A stretch of 22,045 nt of DNA from NCBI GenBank assembly GCA_039933635.1, contig JBDTNQ010000075.1, positions 1 through 22,045 of the forward strand, given 5' to 3'. Of this stretch, positions 14,647 to 22,045 are shown one piece after another. Position 1 is the stretch's first letter; every line of letters starts with the position of its first letter. A model generated the notes under the pieces. The model saw only the letters and a program-made list of their open reading frames with translations, was not told the DNA's origin and did no database searches. The DNA is from JBDTNQ01 sp039933635 (GTDB taxonomy: Bacteria; Acidobacteriota; Vicinamibacteria; Vicinamibacterales; SCN-69-37). Both the position numbers and the translations under genes were made by a program.

Positions 14647-16284
14647 ATGTCGTCCCTTATTCGCAATCCGATCCTCAAAGGCTTCAACCCCGATCCATCC
14701 ATCGTGCGCGTGGACGATGACTACTACATCGCCACGTCCACGTTCGAGTGGTATCCGGGCGTGCAGATCCATCACTCACGCGACCTCGTGCATTGGAGGT
14801 TGATTGGCCGTCCGCTGGCGCGACCCAGTCAGCTGAACATGCTCGGCGATCCGGACTCGTGCGGCGTCTGGGCGCCGTGCCTGACACACGCGGACGGTCT
14901 GTTTCACCTGATCTACACGGACGTAAAGCGGTACGGGCGGATGGGCGCGTCGTTTCGGGATTTTCACAACTACCTTGTGACGAGCCCGGCCATCGACGGT
15001 GAGTGGTCGGATCCGGTCTATCTGAACAGCAGCGGCTTCGATCCGTCGCTGTTCCACGACGACGACGGCCGGAAGTATCTGGTCAACATGGTGTGGGACC
15101 ATCGTCCCGGCCACAACCGGTTCGGCGGCATCGTGCTGCAGGAATATTCGCCAGTCACGCGGGCGCTGGTGGGGCCGCGGCACGTGATCTTTGCCGGAAC
15201 GCCCCTCGGCTTCACCGAGGCGCCGCACCTCTACACGCGAAACGGTTTCTACTACCTGATCGTCGCGGAAGGTGGCACGGGCTGGGGGCACGCCGTCACG
15301 ATGGCGCGCTCGCGCACGCTGCTCGGGCCGTACGAGTTGCACCCGGACGTTGTCATCATGAGCGCCCGCCAGAGACCGGATGCCGAGTTGCAGCGGGCCG
15401 GCCACGCGGATCTCGTGGACACACGGGACGGCGACACCTACATGGTGTTTCTCTGCGGCCGACCGATTCGGAATCGAGGCCGCTGCACCCTGGGACGCGA
15501 GACCGCGATTGCGAAGATGCGGTGGGATGCTGACGGCTGGCTGCGAACGATGGATGGGCATGGCGTACCGTCGGTTGACGTCCCGGCTCCGGCCCTGACC
15601 CCGCACCCGTTTGCGCCATCCGCCCGACTGCGCGAGGAGTTCGACGAGCCGGCGCTGCCGATGGACTTCCAGTGGCTGCGGTCACCGTGGCCCGACGAGC
15701 TCTTCAGTCTCGCGGCGCGGCCTGGCCACCTCCGCCTCTACGGGCGCGAATCCATTGGCAGCGTGTTCAGGCAATCGCTCGTCGCGCGCCGGCAGCAGGC
15801 ACAGTGCTACAGCGCCGTGACGCGGATGGAGTTCGAGCCGGAGCACTTCCAGCAGATGGCCGGTCTCGTCTGCTACTACAACAGCGCGAAGTTTCACTAC
15901 CTCTACGTCACGCATGACGAGGCGATAGGTCGGCACCTGCGCGTCATGTCCTGCATTCCCGACGCCGTTGTGACCGATCAATTTTCGACGCCGATCGCCG
16001 TCCCGGCCGGGCCGCTCGAACTTCGGGCGGAAATCGACCATGAGCGCCTGAGATTTGGCTATCGCGTCGGTGCGGGAGCGTGGCAGTGGGTGCCGCAGCA
16101 GTTCGACGCGAGCGTGCTCTCGGATGAAGCCACCACGCCCGGTGCGCCGAACTTCACGGGCGCGTTTGTGGGCATGGCCTGTCAGGACCTGGCCGGAACG
16201 GCGTTGCACGCGGATTTCGATTTCTTCGAATACCGCGAACGCGACTACGTCGTCGATCCGACACGGGTGACGGGCCAGGCGTGA
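14647..16284 (+). CDS. GH43 beta-xylosidase / alpha-L-arabinofuranosidase family enzyme
   Basis: Glycoside hydrolase family 43, 545 residues, two domains. The five-bladed propeller occupies residues about 5-310 and shows the three catalytic acids: D16 in FNPDPS, D132 in GFDPSLF (pKa modulator) and E191 in TEAPHLY (general acid). FEWYPGVQIHHSRDLVHW is the typical second strand. The C-terminal half (about 320-540) is the concanavalin-like domain of the XynB-type subgroup, ending with FVGMACQDLAGTALHADFDFFEY. This two-domain form is usual for beta-xylosidases that cut xylo-oligosaccharides. No signal peptide is seen, so the enzyme is likely cytoplasmic. ATG 14647 is chosen over the adjoining TTG 14644. 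It lacks a clear Shine-Dalgarno; the preceding sequence is the AGAACC repeat. Beta-xylosidase is the best guess; arabinofuranosidase activity is possible. Confidence 0.9.
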   Translation: MSSLIRNPILKGFNPDPSIVRVDDDYYIATSTFEWYPGVQIHHSRDLVHWRLIGRPLARPSQLNMLGDPDSCGVWAPCLTHADGLFHLIYTDVKRYGRMGASFRDFHNYLVTSPAIDGEWSDPVYLNSSGFDPSLFHDDDGRKYLVNMVWDHRPGHNRFGGIVLQEYSPVTRALVGPRHVIFAGTPLGFTEAPHLYTRNGFYYLIVAEGGTGWGHAVTMARSRTLLGPYELHPDVVIMSARQRPDAELQRAGHADLVDTRDGDTYMVFLCGRPIRNRGRCTLGRETAIAKMRWDADGWLRTMDGHGVPSVDVPAPALTPHPFAPSARLREEFDEPALPMDFQWLRSPWPDELFSLAARPGHLRLYGRESIGSVFRQSLVARRQQAQCYSAVTRMEFEPEHFQQMAGLVCYYNSAKFHYLYVTHDEAIGRHLRVMSCIPDAVVTDQFSTPIAVPAGPLELRAEIDHERLRFGYRVGAGAWQWVPQQFDASVLSDEATTPGAPNFTGAFVGMACQDLAGTALHADFDFFEYRERDYVVDPTRVTGQA

Positions 16285-16324
16285 GACCGGCAGATGCGGC
16301 CCGTCACACGCCGGGCGCGCCGGA

Positions 16325-17233
16325 TCAGCGGAACGTGTAGCCGAGCGTCTGCAGGTACTGTTTGCTGATGCGCGCGGTCTCGACCGGCGCGATGGCCATG
16401 GGCCGTCCCTCAGACGGATCCAGTTCCACCATGATCATGACGTCGTGGCCTGATGTTTCCAGCAGATCCACGATCGCCGGCACGTTGACCTTCCCGCGGC
16501 CGAGCGGGCAGTAGCCGAGGAAGTCCGGGCCGCCATCGAAGTCCTTCAGATGCACGTGGTGCACGACGGACTGGAAATCCTTCACTACCTTCACCGGATC
16601 GGATCCGCCCTTTTGCAGCTGGCCGACATCCGGTCCGAACTTCACGTAGCGGGTGTCGACGGCTTCCATCACCGCATAGGTCTCGTCCCGCGATTCGATG
16701 CACGTACCGGTGTGCTGATGCAGCGCGCCGATGACGCCGGTGCCATCGAGGGCCTTCCCCATGTCATTGAGGGCGGCGACGATGTCGGTCTTGTGGGCGG
16801 CGAAGTCGTAGGTGGCGCGCGGCACGCTGTTGGGGCCGAGGACCGCGACCGAGCCGCCGCATTTCTTGATGAGCTTGGCCCAACGGACCAGCTTGGCGAC
16901 TTCATCGGTCCGCTTCGTGGTGTCGGTCAGGTTCAGGGGGCAGTAGGCCGAGCGAAGCGGCAGGTGCTGCGCGTCGAGAAGCACGTTGAGTCCACCGGTG
17001 GCCTCCCAGCTCTCGAGCACATTCCCGAAGGATTCATAGCCGTAGTAGCCGAGGCTGGCGACGTCCTTGATGGCCTGTTCGGCGTCCTTCGGAGCAAAAC
17101 CCCAGGTGATGCCGGTGTGACCGATCTTCTGGCGGCGAGCATTGCCCTGTGCCGACGCGCCGTTCCATGACGCCGCGCCGAGGCCGGCGGCCAACGTCCA
17201 GGAAAACTCCCTGCGAGTAACCGTGCCCATCAT
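16325..17233 (-). CDS. Tat-exported IolE-like TIM-barrel sugar isomerase/epimerase family protein
   Basis: Xylose-isomerase-like TIM barrel, about 302 residues, with an N-terminal twin-arginine signal (TVTRREFSWTLAAGLGAAS), so it probably acts in the periplasm. Barrel blocks include GHTGITWGF, GALHQHTGTCIES, VKFGPDVGQLQKGG, HHVHLKDFDGG and MIMVELDPSEG. The HQHTGT and D-x-GQ pattern recalls inosose dehydratase (IolE) and related 3-keto-sugar lyases or dehydratases. ATG 17233 is preferred: GGGGGA lies nine bases upstream, and the frame's upstream start at 17284 adds residues with no family likeness. The next codon is also ATG. It is divergent from the PQQ dehydrogenase with a 133-base shared region, so the two may be co-regulated. 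It converges on the GH43 gene, 40 bases apart. The reaction is not determined. Confidence 0.85.
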   Translation of the reverse strand: MMGTVTRREFSWTLAAGLGAASWNGASAQGNARRQKIGHTGITWGFAPKDAEQAIKDVASLGYYGYESFGNVLESWEATGGLNVLLDAQHLPLRSAYCPLNLTDTTKRTDEVAKLVRWAKLIKKCGGSVAVLGPNSVPRATYDFAAHKTDIVAALNDMGKALDGTGVIGALHQHTGTCIESRDETYAVMEAVDTRYVKFGPDVGQLQKGGSDPVKVVKDFQSVVHHVHLKDFDGGPDFLGYCPLGRGKVNVPAIVDLLETSGHDVMIMVELDPSEGRPMAIAPVETARISKQYLQTLGYTFR

Positions 17234-17366
17234 CGTGATTGATCCCCCGTTCATCCTAACGCGGCCCTCGCCCTGGGGAGTCATAGATTATCGATTGCGC
17301 TGGATGTCCGGCGCGTTTTTCGGTACAACTTGCATCTCGTTTTCAGCAAGGGCAAGGAGTGCGGGC

Positions 17367-19667
17367 ATGTCTGTGTACCGATCTCGCTCGGGGTCGCGCC
17401 GTGTTGCGGGAACGCTCGTCGTTGCGGCGGCGCTGGCTGCCGGCGCGGTCGCGATCGTCGTGTCATCCGCCGCCGACCAGGGCTGGGCCAGCTTCGGCGG
17501 CAACGCGGACAACTCGCGGTATGTCACCTCGAAGCAGATCACCAAAGCGAACGTCACGAAGATGGCTGTCGCCTGGAGCTATCCGTTCGGCGAGACAGGC
17601 TTCAACCCCGTCGTCGAGCACGGCATCGTCTACGGCCGCGGCCGCAATGCGTCCCTCGTTGCGCTCGATGCGAAGACCGGGAAAGAGATCTGGATCCACG
17701 AGGGCATGCAGGGCATGACCACGCGCGGGATGAACTACTGGGAAAGCAAGGACGGCAGGGAACGCCGGCTGATCTTCAGCCTGGGTGACTACCTCCAGCA
17801 GATCGACGCGACGACGGGAAAGTCGATCATGACCTTCGGCAAGGGGGGCGGGGTGGACCTGCGTGAAGGGCTGGGTCGCGAGCCGGGGAACGTGGCGCGG
17901 ATCCAATCCGGTACACCCGGCGAGATTTTCGAGAACACGATCGTGCTGGGCTCGGCGACGGGCGAGGGCTACTTGTCGCCGCCCGGAGATATTCGCGCTT
18001 ACGACATCCTGACCGGCAACCTGGTGTGGCAGTTCCACACGGTGCCGCATCCGGGCGAATTCGGCTACGAGACGTGGCCGAAGGAGGCCTACAAGTACAG
18101 CGGCGGCACGAACACCTGGGGTGAGCTGACGATCGACACGAAGCGCGGCATCGCCTATATCCCGACCGGTTCCCCGACGTACGACTACTACGGCGCCGAT
18201 CGGCCCGGCTCGAACCTGTTCGCCAATTGCCTCGTGGCGCTCGACGTGCGCACGGGGAAGCGGCTGTGGCATTTCCAGAACGTCCATCACGACCTCTGGG
18301 ACTTCGACAACAACGCGGCGCCGCAGTTGACGACCATCAGGCGCAACGGCAGGAACGTGGACGTGGTGGCCATGGCGGGGAAGACGGGGTTCCTCTACGT
18401 CTTCAATCGCGAAACCGGCGATCCGATCTGGCCGATCGAGGAACGGCCCGTGCCGACGAGCACGATGCCGGGCGAGCAGAGCTGGCCCACGCAGCCGTAT
18501 CCGACCGTGGTGCCGCCGTTCGCGAAGCAGTCCTTCACGCTGGACGACATCAATCCCTATCCGAGCATCACGGACGAACAGCGGGTGGCGTTCAAGGAGC
18601 GCGTGTCGAAGGCCCGGAACCAGGGCATCTTCACGCCGATCGATTTCACCGACACGATTCACATCCCGGGCAGCAACGGTGGGGCGCTGTTCGGCACGAC
18701 GGCCGCGGAACCGAATGGCGTCGTGTACGTGATCTCGCAGGACAATCCCGGATTGCTGCGCCTGACGCGGCCAGGCGAAGGGCGGGCGGGTGGTGCGGGT
18801 CCGGCTGCGGTCCTGCCCGGCGCGCCGATCTTCCAGCGTGAGTGCGCGCAGTGCCACGGCGCGGATCGCAATGGCACGGCGGAAGGCCCGACGCTACTGC
18901 AGTCCGCGGGCGCGAGACTGGATCCCGTCGCGATTCGAACGAACGTTATCAACGGCTATGGACGGATGGAGCCGGTGCAGCACATCACGCCGGACGAACT
19001 CGAGCTGGTGGTGCAGTTCCTGATGGCGCCACCCGGCGCACCTGGCGCGGCGGGACGTGGTGCCGGGCCGCGTGGCGGTGGGCCGCGTGGGGCGGGCCCG
19101 GGCGTGCCGGCCGAGCTGATTGTCGGGGCGGGCCCGTCTCTGGCGCGTCCGCCCGCGGCGCGCGGGCGTGGTGCCGGGCCGGCTCCTTATCCAGACGGCG
19201 TCGAGAACACGCCGCGATACGTCATCAATGAGTACGGCACGATTGGCGTCCGGATCAAGCCGCCCTTCACGACGCTGGTGAAATACGACCTCAATGTGCC
19301 GGCGATCAAGTGGCGCGTCGGCGTCGGTGATGATCCCGTCCTCGCGGCGTACGGCATCACCGGCACAGGCATGACGCAGATGCGGACGACGCCGATCGTG
19401 ACGGCCACCGGGTTGATCTTCATCCCTGGCGGGGACAACAAGGTGCGCGCCTACGACGCGGACACCGGTAAGGTGATGTGGACGGGGAACTTTGGGGGCT
19501 CGCTGATCAAGGCGGCCGCGTCGATGTATGAGGTCGACGGTCGCCAGTACCTGCTGGTACCGGCGGCCTCGGAAGCCCCGCCCATCGTGCGCCCTGCCCC
19601 AGGCGCGCCGGCGCCCGAAGCGGTGACGGGGCCCGTCGGGTACGTGGCCTACGCGCTCTCGAGATAG
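17367..19667 (+). CDS. PQQ-dependent dehydrogenase with internal cytochrome c domain
   Basis: Exported quinoprotein dehydrogenase, 766 residues, that would oxidise an alcohol or sugar in the periplasm and pass electrons through its own heme c. An N-terminal hydrophobic segment (residues 13-33) is a signal peptide or anchor. The first propeller part starts WASFGGNADNSRY and includes GNLVWQFHTVPHPGEFG (217-233) and HHDLWDFDNNAAP (307-319), typical of PQQ enzymes. A mono-heme c domain follows: CAQCH at 493-497 with M534 a likely axial ligand. A glycine/arginine/proline-rich linker (about 556-607) leads to the last blades (YGTIGVRIKPPFTTLVKYDL, then GLIFIPGGDNKVRAYDADTGKVMW). ATG 17367 has AGGAG seven bases upstream; the frame is open further upstream, but across the divergent gene. 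The substrate is unknown; the neighbours suggest a sugar or glycoside. Confidence 0.9.
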   Translation: MSVYRSRSGSRRVAGTLVVAAALAAGAVAIVVSSAADQGWASFGGNADNSRYVTSKQITKANVTKMAVAWSYPFGETGFNPVVEHGIVYGRGRNASLVALDAKTGKEIWIHEGMQGMTTRGMNYWESKDGRERRLIFSLGDYLQQIDATTGKSIMTFGKGGGVDLREGLGREPGNVARIQSGTPGEIFENTIVLGSATGEGYLSPPGDIRAYDILTGNLVWQFHTVPHPGEFGYETWPKEAYKYSGGTNTWGELTIDTKRGIAYIPTGSPTYDYYGADRPGSNLFANCLVALDVRTGKRLWHFQNVHHDLWDFDNNAAPQLTTIRRNGRNVDVVAMAGKTGFLYVFNRETGDPIWPIEERPVPTSTMPGEQSWPTQPYPTVVPPFAKQSFTLDDINPYPSITDEQRVAFKERVSKARNQGIFTPIDFTDTIHIPGSNGGALFGTTAAEPNGVVYVISQDNPGLLRLTRPGEGRAGGAGPAAVLPGAPIFQRECAQCHGADRNGTAEGPTLLQSAGARLDPVAIRTNVINGYGRMEPVQHITPDELELVVQFLMAPPGAPGAAGRGAGPRGGGPRGAGPGVPAELIVGAGPSLARPPAARGRGAGPAPYPDGVENTPRYVINEYGTIGVRIKPPFTTLVKYDLNVPAIKWRVGVGDDPVLAAYGITGTGMTQMRTTPIVTATGLIFIPGGDNKVRAYDADTGKVMWTGNFGGSLIKAAASMYEVDGRQYLLVPAASEAPPIVRPAPGAPAPEAVTGPVGYVAYALSR

Positions 19668-19677
19668 AGAAGAGAAA

Positions 19678-20511
19678 TCAGGCCCTCGTCGCGCGCCGAC
19701 GGCCCCCGCGGACCAACCGTGCCGCGGCCGCCGCGGCCTCGTCGGCCGCCAGGCGCCGGACGGACTCGCGCGCTTCATCGAAGTGTTTCGCCATGAGCCG
19801 GCGGGCGTCGCTCGCCTTGCCGCGTTCGATGGCGTCCACGATCTTGGCGTGCGTGACGATGACCCGCTGCAGTTCCGCGCGTGACCGACGGCCCGCGAGA
19901 CTCACGCGAATCGATTCCCCCATCGAGTGGCGCAAGGCGCTCACGACGACGCCGAACATCGGGTTGCCGGTGGCGCGTCCGATGATCTCGTGGAATCGGA
20001 GGTCGGCCTTGACGTACGCGTCCGTCCTCGCGCCGGCCGCGCGCAGGGCGGAGACGGCGTGACGGAGGTCGCGGACGTCCTCCGCGGCGCGATGCCGCGC
20101 GGCCAGTTCCGCGGCGTGTTCTTCGATCGGTCCGCGCAACTCGAGGATCTGCGCCGCGGACGCCTGTCGCGTGGAGAGCGCGTGTTGCACCAGCTGGATC
20201 AGCGATCGGTTCGTGATCTGGCCGACGCGCGGCGAGCGGCCGTTCGCGATCTCGACGAGCCCCGCACTGCTCAACGACCTGTAGGCCTCGCGCACGACGG
20301 AACGACTGACGTGGAGCTGTGAACTCGTCTGCAGCTCAGACGGCAGGTTCGCGCCGGCTGGCAGGCGATGCTTACGGATGTGCTCGACGAGCGCAGAGAC
20401 GACGCGATCGGCCGTCGTGCCTTTGACGGCCACGACGTGCGACGCGGGGATGCGGCGCGCGCGCGCGGACGGTGTGCGGTGAGCTGGGGTAGCGGTTGGT
20501 GGCTGCGTCAT
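19678..20511 (-). CDS. FadR-subfamily GntR transcriptional regulator
   Basis: Cytoplasmic DNA-binding regulator, 277 residues. The N-terminal winged helix-turn-helix is at about residues 30-95, with PSELQTSSQLHVSRSVVREAYRSLSSAGLVE as the recognition unit. It is followed by an FCD ligand-binding domain (about 115-240) with the usual metal or ligand set: D and H in ADLRFHEIIGR, H in VTHAKIVDAIERG, and H in MAKHFDEA. FCD regulators of this kind (UxuR, ExuR, LldR relatives) sense sugar acids or other small carboxylates, which fits the hexuronate genes upstream. The C-terminus is alanine/arginine-rich. ATG 20511 is chosen (MTQPPTA); the longer frame to 20892 overlaps leuB and has no family sequence. 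It converges with the PQQ dehydrogenase gene (10 bases apart) and is divergent from leuB. Confidence 0.9.
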   Translation of the reverse strand: MTQPPTATPAHRTPSARARRIPASHVVAVKGTTADRVVSALVEHIRKHRLPAGANLPSELQTSSQLHVSRSVVREAYRSLSSAGLVEIANGRSPRVGQITNRSLIQLVQHALSTRQASAAQILELRGPIEEHAAELAARHRAAEDVRDLRHAVSALRAAGARTDAYVKADLRFHEIIGRATGNPMFGVVVSALRHSMGESIRVSLAGRRSRAELQRVIVTHAKIVDAIERGKASDARRLMAKHFDEARESVRRLAADEAAAAAARLVRGGRRRATRA

Positions 20512-20588
20512 CGGGGTCCTATCAGGGTCCGTTGCCTTCGCGCCCGCGCGGACCTGCCGCCGGCGCCCTGGGCAGCGTATCGCAAGAT

Positions 20589-20604
20589 AGGGCGAATTGG
20601 CCCT
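20589..20604. promoter_or_regulatory. Candidate operator, near-palindrome AGGGCGAATTGGCCCT
   Basis: A 16-base near-palindrome (arms AGGGC / GCCCT around AATT, one mismatched pair) lies in the 202-base region between the divergent GntR and leuB genes. Position and symmetry fit an operator, perhaps for autoregulation, but the sequence differs from the palindrome in front of GH67. A TAGAAT box at 20656-20661 could be a leuB -10 element, without a good -35 partner. Nothing else notable was seen in this gap. Confidence 0.3.
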
Positions 20605-20713
20605 TTCGAGGCACCGAAAACGATGACATGTCCGTGGCGGGGATCGGAGGCAGAGTAGAATTCGGCGGGGCAACGGCCCGGGTGGATCCTTCTCAACGGA
20701 GCATGGGAGTTCG

Positions 20714-21802
20714 ATGAAGACACTGGCGATTGCGGTATTGGCGGGTGATGGCATCGGTCCGGAGGTGATGGACCAGGCCATTCGTGTGGTGGATGCGGCC
20801 GGGCGGACGTTCGGGTTCAGCGCGGAGTATCGCCCGGCGGACGTGGGCGGCATCGCAATCGATCGACATGGGCACGCGTTGCCACCGCACACGCTGAAGA
20901 TCTGCGAAGACAGTCAGGCGATCCTGTTCGGATCGGTGGGCGGTCCGAAGTGGGAAACCCTGCCGCCGGACCAGCAACCGGAGCGGGCCGCGTTGTTGCC
21001 GCTTCGCAAGCACTTCGATCTCTACTGCAACTTCCGTCCGGGCAAGGTCTACAAGGCGCTTGTCCCCTCCTGTCCCCTTCGTCCCGACATCGTTGGTGAC
21101 GGTTTCGACATCCTGGTCGTGCGCGAACTGACGGGTGGCGCCTACTTCTCGCAGCGCCCGGCGGGGAAGGGGCGCGAGGGCAGCGGACCCTCCGAACACG
21201 CGTGGGATACGAAGGAATACTCGCGCCGGCAGATCGAGCGGATCGCGCACAAGGCGTTCCTGGCCGCGCGCACGCGGCAGAAGCGGCTGACGTCCATCGA
21301 CAAGGCCAACGTGCTCACGAGCATGGTGTTCTGGCGTGAAGTCGTGACGGCGGTGGGCCAGCAGTATCCGGACATTGCGCTGTCGCACATGTACGTCGAC
21401 AACGCGGCCATGCAGCTCGTGAAGAACCCGCGTCAATTCGACGTGATGCTTTGCGGCAACATGTTCGGCGACATCCTCTCGGACGAGTGCGCCATGCTCA
21501 CCGGATCCATGGGCTTGCTGCCGTCGGCGAGTCTTGCGGAGGGCACGTTCGGAATGTACGAGCCGGCGGGCGGGACGGCGCCAGACATCGCCGGCAAGGG
21601 CATCGCCAATCCCATTGCGCAGATTCTGTCGGCCGCGCTGATGCTGCGGTTCTCGTTCGCCGAACATGATGCGGCGGCGGCGATTGAAAAAGCCGTGGCG
21701 ACCACCATCGAGCAGGGGATTCGCACGGGCGACATCGCCTCACCGGGGACGAAGACAGTGAACACGGCCGCCATGGGGGATGCGATTCTGGAGAATCTGT
21801 AG
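20714..21802 (+). CDS. leuB: 3-isopropylmalate dehydrogenase
   Basis: LeuB oxidatively decarboxylates 3-isopropylmalate with NAD+ in leucine biosynthesis in the cytoplasm. At 362 residues it has normal length. Seen motifs: AVLAGDGIGPEVM at the N-terminus; LPLRKHFDLYCNFRP, which holds substrate-binding arginines; VRELTGGAYF; the dimer-interface Lys/Asp in SIDKANVL; the Mg-binding GNMFGDILSDE; and the NAD-binding EPAGGTAPDIAGKGIANP, close to the proteobacterial LeuB form. ATG 20714 has GGGAG a few bases upstream. No other leucine genes are in the window; it stands alone between the GntR gene and a degraded DUF2200 gene. Related decarboxylating dehydrogenases (isocitrate, tartrate) are less likely because of the loop sequence. 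Confidence 0.95.
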   Translation: MKTLAIAVLAGDGIGPEVMDQAIRVVDAAGRTFGFSAEYRPADVGGIAIDRHGHALPPHTLKICEDSQAILFGSVGGPKWETLPPDQQPERAALLPLRKHFDLYCNFRPGKVYKALVPSCPLRPDIVGDGFDILVVRELTGGAYFSQRPAGKGREGSGPSEHAWDTKEYSRRQIERIAHKAFLAARTRQKRLTSIDKANVLTSMVFWREVVTAVGQQYPDIALSHMYVDNAAMQLVKNPRQFDVMLCGNMFGDILSDECAMLTGSMGLLPSASLAEGTFGMYEPAGGTAPDIAGKGIANPIAQILSAALMLRFSFAEHDAAAAIEKAVATTIEQGIRTGDIASPGTKTVNTAAMGDAILENL

Positions 21803-21804
21803 GG

Positions 21805-21985
21805 AGCCAGAATCTTCTCGATGGCCTTGCCCTTTGCCGATTCGACGATCAGCTTGTCCAGGTAGCGCCTTCTGGCTATTTCCCGTCACCCAGCGAATGC
21901 TCTCGTCGACCTCGGCCTTCGTGCGTCCCTTCTTCTCCGCCTTTGCGACGTAGAGGGGATAGACGCTTGCGACGCTTGTAGACTG
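21805..21985 (-). pseudogene. Degraded DUF2200 gene (two frameshifted fragments)
   Basis: Two pieces of a DUF2200-like protein of unknown function lie on the minus strand in different frames. Piece 1 (about 21872-21976) reads SVYPLYVAKAEKKGRTKAEV, then DESIRWVTGNSQ, the N-terminal half of the family. Piece 2 (21805-21867) reads RYLDKLIVESAKGKAIEKIL, its C-terminal end. The middle (roughly 50 codons in intact members) is missing, and the junction changes frame. Upstream of piece 1 an in-frame TGA appears after a few codons, and the normal start block is damaged; a direct repeat AAGCGTCGC/AAGCGTCta at this point hints at slippage. At the other end the native stop is lost where the fragment meets the leuB stop codon. 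Family recall is from memory; both fragments agree with it in order and orientation. Confidence 0.72.
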
Positions 21986-22045
21986 CGGCGGCGGTCAGCC
22001 GGCTGCGTCGCCTACATCCCGGTCGTCGCATGAGGGTTCGACGTC

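Noticed and set aside
17463..18857. Long minus-strand frame of 464 codons opposite the PQQ dehydrogenase
   Set aside because: It is antisense to clear PQQ and cytochrome c motifs and reads as arginine/histidine-rich sequence with no family pattern; such shadows are common in GC-rich DNA.
21986..22045. Possible gene start at the right edge of the window
   Set aside because: No frame with recognisable sequence or ribosome-binding site was found in these last bases.

Overview
The window is GC-rich, densely coded DNA from a free-living Gram-negative heterotroph. Several traits suggest an acidobacterial relative, perhaps of the Vicinamibacteria type: Tat-exported sugar enzymes, a PQQ dehydrogenase with an internal cytochrome c domain, a DUF1080 protein, and short AGAACC-type repeats between genes. 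This placement is inference from gene style, not from a marker gene. No rRNA, tRNA, CRISPR array, insertion sequence or phage gene was seen.

Layout. (1) 1-2066, plus strand: the 3' part of rsgA (ribosome-assembly GTPase), overlapped by a DUF2207-like membrane protein. (2) 2097-5510, minus strand: a GT39-type membrane glycosyltransferase, a COMT-like O-methyltransferase, and an exported CsgG-domain protein with a strong Shine-Dalgarno and a clear intrinsic terminator. (3) 5698-7238, plus strand: a DUF1080 (3-keto-glycoside hydrolase family) protein, overlapped by an FGE-fold protein that lacks the catalytic cysteines. (4) 7269-8337, minus strand: a TIM-barrel sugar isomerase/epimerase, preceded by a 27-codon stump of a hexulose-6-phosphate-synthase-like gene. 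(5) 8439-20511: a glucuronoxylan/hexuronate region. It holds two ACS-family MFS transporters (one closely ExuT-like), a Tat-exported GH67 alpha-glucuronidase, a stand-alone CysJ-like NADPH flavoprotein reductase, a GH43 beta-xylosidase-type enzyme, a Tat-exported IolE-like TIM barrel, an exported PQQ dehydrogenase and a FadR/GntR-family regulator. (6) 20714-21802: leuB, followed by the frameshifted, deleted remains of a DUF2200 gene on the minus strand.

How the parts may fit. GH67 removes (4-O-methyl)glucuronic acid from xylo-oligosaccharides, GH43 trims xylose units, the ExuT-like carrier imports hexuronate, and the GntR protein is the natural candidate regulator. A perfect TGTC/GACA palindrome lies just downstream of a promoter-like sequence for GH67. 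The DUF1080 protein, the TIM-barrel proteins and the periplasmic PQQ dehydrogenase also resemble the parts of an oxidative (3-keto-sugar) glycoside-cleavage route; this is a hypothesis.

The most unusual non-coding items are a 7-8 bp periodic AGAACC repeat at three gene 3' ends, a double-hairpin element sitting on the start of the glycosyltransferase gene, and the two gene remnants.
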